Notes under the pieces: model-generated | Database searches by the model: none | What the model saw: only the letters and a program-made list of their open reading frames with translations | Told to the model about the DNA's origin: nothing | NCBI RefSeq assembly: GCF_019049755.1 | Contig: NZ_JAFMOS010000622.1 | Coordinates: forward strand, 1 to 34,489 | Direction: 5' to 3' | DNA: 34,489 nucleotides | DNA from: Rahnella perminowiae | Lineage (GTDB): Bacteria > Pseudomonadota > Gammaproteobacteria > Enterobacterales > Enterobacteriaceae | Position numbers and translations under genes: made by a program | Shown: positions 1 through 6,698 of the stretch, piece after piece | Layout: each line of letters opens with the position of its first letter | Numbering within the stretch: position 1 is the stretch's first letter

Positions 1-31
1 ACCAAAGAGGGCTCGTCATAGCCCTCTTGGT
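1..31 (-). terminator. Possible terminator hairpin downstream of argD
   Basis: A near-perfect inverted repeat (12 paired bases with one bulged A and a short loop) lies at the very edge of the window, about 90 bases past the argD stop. Read on the minus strand, the descending arm ends at base 1, so any following T-run falls outside the window. It could end argD transcription or belong to a neighbouring gene on the other side. There is no T-run on the plus strand. Confidence 0.35.
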
Positions 32-118
32 CGGTTTCGGCGCGAGAGGCCATGTGATAAATGTTAGTGAGAAACCGAAATTTTCTCGATCAAGCGTTTA
101 AAGACGGGGCCGTGGGGA

Positions 119-1441
<1,323 letters not shown>

Positions 1442-1458
1442 TCAGCAATATTAACTGA

Positions 1459-2034
1459 TTAGATTTTAAGGAAATTATCCAGAAGCTGGTGCCCCTGCTC
1501 GCTCAGAATGCTTTCAGGATGAAACTGAACGCCATGCAGGGGCAAGGTTTTGTGCATGATGCCCATAATGTCGTCGCGATCACCACTACGTTCTGTCCAT
1601 GCCGTGACCTCAAAACAGTCGGGCAGCGTCTGTGGCGCAACCACCAGAGAATGGTAGCGCGTCACGGTCAGCGGATTATTCAGCCCGGTAAAGACGCTTC
1701 TGCCGGTATGGCGGACAGGTGAGGTTTTGCCGTGAATGGCCTGCCGCGCACGGACGATTTTCGCGCCGAACGCCTGCGCCATCGCCTGATGCCCGAGGCA
1801 AACGCCAAGAATCGGTAAACGGTGGGAGAAATGGACAATGGCGGGCAGGGATATGCCCGCCTGATCAGGCGTACACGGGCCCGGAGAAATCACCAGATGT
1901 GAAGGAGAAAGTTGTTCAATGTCGGAGAGGGTAAGCTGATCGTTACGCATTACTTTCACTTCTGCGCCCAGCTCGCAAAAATATTGATAGAGGTTGTAGG
2001 TGAAGGAATCGTAATTGTCGATCAGCAGCAGCAT
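1459..2034 (-). CDS. pabA: Aminodeoxychorismate synthase, glutamine amidotransferase subunit PabA
   Basis: A 191-residue class I glutamine amidotransferase (E. coli PabA is 187). It releases ammonia from glutamine and passes it to PabB, which aminates chorismate to 4-amino-4-deoxychorismate on the way to p-aminobenzoate and folate. The start [15 protein letters not shown] is typical of PabA/TrpG. The catalytic triad is visible: Cys79 in GVCLGHQ, with His172 and Glu174 in HPES. TrpG is the main alternative, but the single-domain length and the fic-pabA-argD context identify PabA. No clear ribosome-binding site precedes the ATG, only the 3' arm of a hairpin (2041-2068). It lies 76 bases after fic and is probably co-transcribed with it. 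Confidence 0.95.
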   Translation of the reverse strand: MLLLIDNYDSFTYNLYQYFCELGAEVKVMRNDQLTLSDIEQLSPSHLVISPGPCTPDQAGISLPAIVHFSHRLPILGVCLGHQAMAQAFGAKIVRARQAIHGKTSPVRHTGRSVFTGLNNPLTVTRYHSLVVAPQTLPDCFEVTAWTERSGDRDDIMGIMHKTLPLHGVQFHPESILSEQGHQLLDNFLKI

Positions 2035-2040
2035 AGTATA

Positions 2041-2068
2041 CCCGGTAAAAGTCGGAGAATTTACCGGG
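2041..2068 (-). promoter_or_regulatory. Hairpin adjoining the pabA start codon
   Basis: A perfect 9-bp stem (CCCGGTAAA paired with TTTACCGGG, 10-base loop) ends six bases before the pabA ATG. On the minus strand it is followed by TATACTATG rather than a T-run, so it is not a classical terminator. The only purine-rich stretch near the start, the GGG of the descending arm, is inside the stem. Folding of the fic-pabA transcript would therefore mask the pabA ribosome-binding region. Confidence 0.55.
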
Positions 2069-2110
2069 CAATTCTACGCATTTTTCAGCGCGGGCTCAGT
2101 ATTTTGTCGC

Positions 2111-2713
2111 TTAATGTTCTTCCGGGATTTCACTGACAACGGTATTAAAAATTGCCACCAACCCTGATTCATCACCAAATACCGCTGTTTTATTGGCTGC
2201 CAGCCAGCTTTCCCGATCCACTTTAGACCAGTCAATGTCGTAACCAGCATGAATGACCAGTTGCTCGATAAAAATGCGCAGCGCACGACCATTCCCTGTG
2301 CGGAACGGATGCAGCAAATTCAGCCCGGTATAATAATGAGCCAGTCGCTCAGCAAGATTATCCAGCGGTAAGCCGATCAGAAATTTCTCCTCTTCCAGTT
2401 CCTGCATCAGCGCATTGCCCTCTTTTTCAATGTATTCGAAATGGCAAAACGGCGTGTCATCCTTATAAATATCAATCTCACGGAACTCGCCTGCCCAGGT
2501 ATAAATATCCTGGAACAAGGACAGATGCACCGCACACAGATGCGGCAATCCCATCACTGAAGGCCCAAGCGGCATCGCTGACGCGCGCAGGGCAGTAAAC
2601 GCCAGTTCAGCCTGCAACAGCCGATGCTCTTCACGTATTTCCAGCCGGTTTTTGAGCACATTGATGCCGGGATAATAATAAGGGTCGGCACCGGCCACGA
2701 GTTTATCGTTCAT
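2111..2713 (-). CDS. fic: Fic-domain protein (FicT, class I, paired with YhfG)
   Basis: A 200-residue Fic protein, the same length as the founding E. coli member. Fic domains typically transfer AMP to a target hydroxyl using the motif HxFx(D/E)GNGRxxR. Here the motif is residues 135-146, HPFRTGNGRALR: the catalytic His135, the GNGR anion-binding loop and Arg146 are present, but Thr139 replaces the acidic residue that normally coordinates magnesium. E. coli Fic is more diverged at this site (HPFRVGSGLAQR, from memory). Gly55, the position changed in the E. coli fic-1 filamentation mutant, is conserved (VMGLPHL). The gene starts inside the end of yhfG with an 11-base overlap, as expected for a translationally coupled antitoxin-toxin pair. 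AMP-transferase activity cannot be assumed. Confidence 0.92.
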   Translation of the reverse strand: MNDKLVAGADPYYYPGINVLKNRLEIREEHRLLQAELAFTALRASAMPLGPSVMGLPHLCAVHLSLFQDIYTWAGEFREIDIYKDDTPFCHFEYIEKEGNALMQELEEEKFLIGLPLDNLAERLAHYYTGLNLLHPFRTGNGRALRIFIEQLVIHAGYDIDWSKVDRESWLAANKTAVFGDESGLVAIFNTVVSEIPEEH

Positions 2714-2873
2714 AGTGCTTCCTCAGTTCGGTGAGACGTTGTGAAATTTGTTCGTTGTCTAACGTGATAACCTCAACCTGCAAACCATCAAGCGCACTGC
2801 TGGCCTGAAAGTTCTGCCGCTGACGTCCGCGAAAAAGTTTTTCCTGCTGCCTGAGTGTCAGTTTCTTCGCCAT
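2703..2873 (-). CDS. yhfG: YhfG family protein, FicA-type antitoxin of Fic
   Basis: A 56-residue protein matching E. coli YhfG/EcFicA in length and in two recognisable stretches: RQNFQAS near residues 18-25 and the C-terminal ELRKHYER. YhfG binds Fic and places an inhibitory helix carrying SxxxEG over the active site. The equivalent here is Ser25-x3-Asp29-Gly30, with aspartate in place of the inhibitory glutamate. Two ATG codons lie in tandem (2876 and 2873). The second is chosen because GGGAGGAA leaves a workable 5-base gap to it and only 2 bases to the first. The stop overlaps the fic start by 11 bases. A promoter probably lies in 2880-2930, but I could not fix its hexamers. Confidence 0.88.
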   Translation of the reverse strand: MAKKLTLRQQEKLFRGRQRQNFQASSALDGLQVEVITLDNEQISQRLTELRKHYER

Positions 2874-2934
2874 CATTTCCTCCCTGGGTACAGCTATTCG
2901 GGTATATACCTGGTGGAGTTAAGTATAGACAGAG

Positions 2935-2960
2935 AAAAAAGGGCGCCAGCCTCAGCGCCC
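2935..2960 (-). terminator. Rho-independent terminator of the DUF4432 gene
   Basis: On the minus strand, ten bases after the stop at 2971, a 6-bp GC-only stem (GGGCGC/GCGCCC, 8-base loop) is followed by six T residues. This is a textbook intrinsic terminator. It insulates the yhfG-fic-pabA group from the upstream gene. Confidence 0.88.
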
Positions 2961-2970
2961 TAAACTCGGA

Positions 2971-4176
2971 TTATTCAACAGCGATAGGGGTCTCGTTCAC
3001 GTCTGTTTTATGATCTGCCTGAAGTGTTTTCACCCGATCCTCAAGCTGTTTCACCGCCTGCGCATCCGGCAGAAGTGAATATTTCAACTCAAAGACCGTG
3101 CTCTGGCCGGGTTGCAGTTGTTTCACGCGGCCTTGTTTACGTTCGATAGTCACCGGATAGGCATAGTTAGTACCCGGTTCGATACCCGTAACGTAACCCT
3201 GCTTCAGGGTGTCGGTATTTTTCCACAGCGTCAGCAGCGGCAACTGATGGGTATCGAATTCAATCGATGCGCCCTTGTTCCCCGCTTTGTTCACTACGCC
3301 GGCAATCGTTTTACCCTGCGCATCCGCCAGCGGCACCATGTTAAAGACCATCTCATCAAAGCCTTTGGTCGGCCCGGCGTAAGTCTGCCAGTCTGCTAAA
3401 CCTTTTTTGGCGTAATCATTGAACGGAGAGATTGATTTCAGCGGCGCAATGAAACGGGCACCCTGCTCAAGGATCGGCTGACCGAAATTACTGTGATAAA
3501 TAATCTGATAGTCGTGCGGATAATCCGACTGGTTAGTCAGGGTGTCGTGAATAGTCCACGAATGGCTACCCGGCACGTAACGCAGTTCAGTCCAGGTTTC
3601 CAGCTTGGCTTTCTTAAAGGTATCTTCTTTCAGCAAGCCACGCACTGTGATTTCATGAGGGGCTTTATCGGCGATCTCAACCACCACTTTCGAGGCGGGT
3701 GTATTGCCTGCCCGGCCGTGCAACGTATAAATCATGCCGTCGGCAGTAACAGGATGTCCGGTCCATTCAAAGCCGCAACGCACCATCATTTCGTTGAAAC
3801 CTTCCAGCCAGCCCACGCCGTTACGGCTTTCAAGATTGATGTACGCAGGATTGACCACTTCCTGAACCGGAGAATCCCAGCCTAAGCGAATGTTATCGCC
3901 GGTCACGTGCAATAAATCCATCCCGCGCGTCGGGCTGAGAGCGATGGTCAGTCCCTTGCTGGTAATGGTAATAACTTTTGACCCTTCCTGTTTGCCACCG
4001 TGTAACACTTTTTGTTCGATGCTGAAATCGGTTCCCGCAATGTTCAGCTTTTTGCTATCAGTCTTCCAGTTTCCCAGTTCTGTACCGGCTTCAGCATCCG
4101 TCAGCACGATAGTTTGTGCAGCAGCTTGCCACGAAAAAAGCCCCAGAACGATCCCGGTTGCGAGTAATTTTTTCAC
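2971..4176 (-). CDS. Secreted DUF4432 / aldose 1-epimerase-like protein
   Basis: A 401-residue protein with a clear signal peptide: basic MKK, a hydrophobic core to residue 16, and predicted cleavage after Ala20 (QAAA-Q). The mature part resembles the DUF4432 branch of the galactose-mutarotase-like fold. Family-type segments seen are PTRGMDLL, MVRCGFEW, the YHSNFGQPIL stretch and a sugar-binding-type HGRAGN segment. The substrate is unknown; it presumably binds or epimerises a sugar in the periplasm. The C-terminus (residues about 375-401) is charged and helix-prone. The start is GTG with AAGGGG 5 bases upstream; MKKLLATGIVLG only makes sense from there. It is a single gene between two terminators. 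A 9-bp inverted repeat lies just upstream of its ribosome-binding site. It is not part of this block in E. coli, so it is a likely lineage-specific insertion. Confidence 0.82.
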   Translation of the reverse strand: MKKLLATGIVLGLFSWQAAAQTIVLTDAEAGTELGNWKTDSKKLNIAGTDFSIEQKVLHGGKQEGSKVITITSKGLTIALSPTRGMDLLHVTGDNIRLGWDSPVQEVVNPAYINLESRNGVGWLEGFNEMMVRCGFEWTGHPVTADGMIYTLHGRAGNTPASKVVVEIADKAPHEITVRGLLKEDTFKKAKLETWTELRYVPGSHSWTIHDTLTNQSDYPHDYQIIYHSNFGQPILEQGARFIAPLKSISPFNDYAKKGLADWQTYAGPTKGFDEMVFNMVPLADAQGKTIAGVVNKAGNKGASIEFDTHQLPLLTLWKNTDTLKQGYVTGIEPGTNYAYPVTIERKQGRVKQLQPGQSTVFELKYSLLPDAQAVKQLEDRVKTLQADHKTDVNETPIAVE

Positions 4177-4190
4177 AATAACCCCTTTTT

Positions 4191-4222
4191 GCTGAATTGA
4201 TTTAGCCCAAAAGCAATTCAGC
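4191..4222 (-). repeat. Inverted repeat in the leader of the DUF4432 gene
   Basis: GCTGAATTG and CAATTCAGC form a perfect 9-bp inverted repeat with a 14-base spacer, starting 14 bases before the GTG and directly upstream of the AAGGGG ribosome-binding site. It could be an operator for a local or global repressor, or an RNA hairpin beside the start. No T-run follows. Confidence 0.55.
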
Positions 4223-4246
4223 CTACAAACTCCGTCAGGCGAAAAA

Positions 4247-4262
4247 TGTGACAGCCTTCAAG
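4247..4262 (-). promoter_or_regulatory. Weak CRP-like site upstream of the DUF4432 gene
   Basis: TGTGA-N6-TCAAG preceded by AAAA matches one CRP half-site fully and the other at 3 of 5 positions. The position, about 70-85 bases before the GTG, would suit an activator. Carbon-source control would fit a sugar-acting protein, but the second half is poor. Confidence 0.3.
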
Positions 4263-4420
4263 TTGAGCGTTTTTGAGGCTAAATGGCAGATGGTAACGTG
4301 CCCGGCTTCGCAAAAATTGTTTGGTTGAGGGAAAATTTGCACATGAAATTGAGATCTGAAACAAGAATGAAGGTTCATAAGCTGATGCGTTTCAGCTTAA
4401 GCGTGTTAGCAGACAGGCAA

Positions 4421-4446
4421 TAAAAAGCCCCCGGAACCGGAGGCTT
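4421..4446 (-). terminator. Rho-independent terminator of ppiA
   Basis: About 35 bases past the ppiA stop on the minus strand, an 8-9 bp GC-rich stem (AGCCTCCGG with CCGGGGGCT, one T-G pair) is followed by TTTTTATT. The rest of the 304-base gap between ppiA and the DUF4432 gene (4177-4480) holds that gene's leader inverted repeat, the CRP-like site and a small AAGCTGA/TCAGCTT inverted repeat at 4379-4398 of unknown meaning. Confidence 0.85.
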
Positions 4447-4480
4447 AGAAAAACAGTATTCTGGAAGAAAGGCTGAGAAA

Positions 4481-5047
4481 TTAAGGCAGCACTTTCGCAG
4501 ACAGGATCACAATCGGCGTCGTCGGCACGTTCTGATAAGGCCCGACATTATTGGTTTTGACCTGAGACATTTTGTCTACCACATCCATCCCTTTGATGAC
4601 TTTACCGAATACGGCATAGCCGAAATCACGCTGACCGTGATCGAGGAAGGCGTTATCTGCCACATTGATGAAGAACTGGCTGGTCGCGCTGTCTTTATCG
4701 GCAGTACGCGCCATGGCGATGGTGCCGCGCAGGTTGCGCAGGCCGTTATCCGCTTCGTTCCTGATGGGCTCTTTGGTCGCTTTCTGCTGCATGTCAGCCG
4801 TAAAACCGCCCCCCTGAACCATGAAACCTGGGATCACGCGATGAAAAATGGTGTTGTTGTAATAGCCGCTCTGGGCGTAATCAACGAAATTCTTTACAGA
4901 AACCGGTGCCTTCGCACTGTCGAGTTCCAGTTCGATATTCCCTGCTGAAGTGGTCAGCATGACGTGGGTTTGAGCGGCCGCAAGAACGGGCGACATTGCA
5001 GTCAGGGATAGCAGCGCAGTGAGGGCCACTAAAGTACGTTTAAACAT
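4481..5047 (-). CDS. ppiA: Periplasmic peptidyl-prolyl cis-trans isomerase A (cyclophilin)
   Basis: A 188-residue cyclophilin (E. coli PpiA is 190). It accelerates cis-trans isomerisation of proline peptide bonds during folding of exported proteins. A signal peptide is visible (MFKR, hydrophobic stretch 5-18, cleavage after Ala23-25), which separates it from the cytoplasmic PpiB. Cyclophilin core segments are [13 protein letters not shown], with the catalytic Arg in the FHRV motif, and [15 protein letters not shown]. Its start is preceded by GAGAAAGGAACTGTC on the minus strand, giving a good AAGGA site. It is monocistronic, with its own terminator and a 145-base gap to codA. Confidence 0.95.
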   Translation of the reverse strand: MFKRTLVALTALLSLTAMSPVLAAAQTHVMLTTSAGNIELELDSAKAPVSVKNFVDYAQSGYYNNTIFHRVIPGFMVQGGGFTADMQQKATKEPIRNEADNGLRNLRGTIAMARTADKDSATSQFFINVADNAFLDHGQRDFGYAVFGKVIKGMDVVDKMSQVKTNNVGPYQNVPTTPIVILSAKVLP

Positions 5048-5192
5048 GACAGTTCCTTTCTCCAGAATACAAACAACAGATCTTACTGATTCTAAAGAGC
5101 CTTTACGCTCAGCGCCAGACCTTTACTTTTATTTACGCTTGAGAATAAATATTCTAATTATTTCAAAATATTACACCCTGTTTTTAACGGTC

Positions 5193-6476
5193 TTAACTGT
5201 TGAAATCTACAGGGTAATCTTCATGAAGATGGATGACCGTTTTTGCGAGCTGTGTTTGCGCGATCAGTACCCCTTCGCGCACGGAATATTGTACCGGCGT
5301 CTGGCGGCGTACGGCATCAAAACCACTTTGCGCCGGCAGGATCACCAGGCTGGCAGCATTGCCGCTTTCAAGACCATAACCTTCCAGATTCATAGTCCGG
5401 GCGCTGCAGGTGGTGATGAGCTTCAGCCCGTCATCAATTTGCTGATATCCCATTAACTGGCAGACATGCAGCCCCATATGCAGTACCTGCAACATATTCG
5501 CGGTACCAAGCGGATACCACGGGTCAAACACATCATCATGACCGAAACAGACGTTAATCCCGGCTTCCAGCATTTCTTTCACACGCGTAATACCGCGACG
5601 TTTCGGATAGGTATCAAACCGCCCCTGCAGGTGGATATTCACCAGCGGATTGGCGACAAAGTTGATGCCAGACATTTTCAGCAGGCGAAATAAACGCGAC
5701 GTATACGCACCGTTATAGGAATGCATCGCCGTGGTATGGCTGGCGGTGACGCGCGCGCCCATGTTTTCACGCAAGGCCAGCGCGGCCACGGTTTCGACAA
5801 AACGCGACTGCTCATCGTCAATTTCGTCGCAATGCACGTCGATAAGCGCATTGTATTTTTTCGCCAGTCCGAAGGTTTTGTGCAGCGATTCCACACCGTA
5901 TTCGCGGGTGAATTCGAAATGCGGAATAGCGCCTACCACATCCGCGCCCAGCCTCAGCGCTTCTTCCAGCAAGGCCTCACCGTTCGGGTACGACATGATG
6001 CCTTCCTGCGGAAACGCCACAATTTGCAGCGTGATCCACGGCGCGACTTCGGCTTTCACTTCCAGCATGGCTTTGAGCGCCGTCAGCGTCGGATCCGACA
6101 CATCCACATGGGTGCGCACATGCTGAATGCCATTGGCAATCTGCCACTTCAGGGTTTGCCATGCGCGCTGTTTGACGTCTTCATGCGACAACAGCGCCTT
6201 GCGTTCAGCCCAGCGTTCAATGCCTTCGAATAACGTACCGGACTGATTCCACGCTGGCTGACCGGCAGTCTGGGTGGTATCGAGATGGATATGCGGTTCG
6301 ATAAAAGGGGGGATTGCCAGCCCGCCTTCAGCATCAAGGATATGTTTGCCGTAATCGGCATTGTCCAACTGGGGGACAATCTGGCGGATCACGGTGTCGT
6401 CGATGTCTATCTGCCATAGCCCTTCACGGCCAGGCAACCTGACATTTTTAACGGTACGCAAAAGAGTTTTCTTCAC
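5193..6476 (-). CDS. codA: Cytosine deaminase CodA
   Basis: A 427-residue amidohydrolase of the same length as E. coli CodA, which deaminates cytosine to uracil plus ammonia in pyrimidine salvage. Metal and catalytic residues are in place: His62 and His64 in EPHIHLD, Gln157, His215 and Glu218 in DVHCDE, His247 in SHTTAMHS, and Asp314 in FGHDDVFDP. The start is GTG with GAGG six bases upstream; a nearby ATG at 6480 is out of frame. E. coli pairs codA with the transporter gene codB, but no codB is in this window. Its place between ppiA and nirB is where E. coli has tsgA, so local gene replacement or insertion is likely. Its promoter must share the 222-base divergent region with nirB. No clear terminator follows the stop. 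Confidence 0.93.
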   Translation of the reverse strand: MKKTLLRTVKNVRLPGREGLWQIDIDDTVIRQIVPQLDNADYGKHILDAEGGLAIPPFIEPHIHLDTTQTAGQPAWNQSGTLFEGIERWAERKALLSHEDVKQRAWQTLKWQIANGIQHVRTHVDVSDPTLTALKAMLEVKAEVAPWITLQIVAFPQEGIMSYPNGEALLEEALRLGADVVGAIPHFEFTREYGVESLHKTFGLAKKYNALIDVHCDEIDDEQSRFVETVAALALRENMGARVTASHTTAMHSYNGAYTSRLFRLLKMSGINFVANPLVNIHLQGRFDTYPKRRGITRVKEMLEAGINVCFGHDDVFDPWYPLGTANMLQVLHMGLHVCQLMGYQQIDDGLKLITTCSARTMNLEGYGLESGNAASLVILPAQSGFDAVRRQTPVQYSVREGVLIAQTQLAKTVIHLHEDYPVDFNS

Positions 6477-6598
6477 GCATTACCTCACCATTTTTAGAAA
6501 GACTGTGTTGTGGTTTTTTAAGAGCCAATCCTAGAACAATAGCCTGAAAGTGTTTATAAATCGAAAGGTTACACAAAAACCCAATGAAATCAGTCAAA

Positions 6599-6614
6599 TA
6601 CCCCCTAAGGAGTA
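6599..6614 (+). promoter_or_regulatory. NarL/NarP 7-2-7 binding site of the nirB promoter
   Basis: TACCCCC-TA-AGGAGTA is an inverted pair of NarL/NarP heptamers with the 7-2-7 layout. Its centre (6606.5) lies 69.5 bases before the start site predicted from the -10 element, the same distance known for E. coli nirB. A further heptamer-like TACCCCC occurs at 6642-6648, just after the FNR site. Confidence 0.75.
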
Positions 6615-6627
6615 TATTGGGATCGGC

Positions 6628-6641
6628 TTGATTTGCATCAA
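6628..6641 (+). promoter_or_regulatory. FNR binding site of the nirB promoter
   Basis: TTGATTTGCATCAA matches the FNR consensus TTGAT-N4-ATCAA at every position. Its centre, 6634.5, is 41.5 bases before the predicted start at about 6676, the class II activator position. This predicts anaerobic induction of nirB-nirD-cysG. Confidence 0.85.
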
Positions 6642-6662
6642 TACCCCCTGTTACGCGCGGGT

Positions 6663-6668
6663 TATGTT
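6663..6668 (+). promoter_or_regulatory. Predicted -10 element of the nirB promoter
   Basis: TATGTT lies where a -10 hexamer is needed to put the transcription start at 6675-6676, consistent with both the FNR (-41.5) and NarL/NarP (-69.5) sites. No good -35 hexamer is present, as expected for an FNR-dependent promoter. The 5' leader would be about 23 bases with GAGG before the ATG. Confidence 0.6.
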
Positions 6669-6698
6669 TAGCCTCAGAAAATCAATATTGAGGCAATT

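Noticed and set aside
33-78. TCGGTTTC/GAAACCGA inverted repeat downstream of argD
   Set aside because: The loop is 32 bases and no T-run follows; likely chance.
5177-5192. AACAGT/ACCGTT hairpin after codA as its terminator
   Set aside because: One mismatch in a 6-bp stem and followed by A residues instead of T on the minus strand.
6671-6694. GCCTCA/TGAGGC inverted repeat that could hide the nirB ribosome-binding site
   Set aside because: With the start site predicted at 6675-6676 from the FNR and NarL geometry, the left arm is mostly outside the transcript, so the hairpin would not form in the mRNA.
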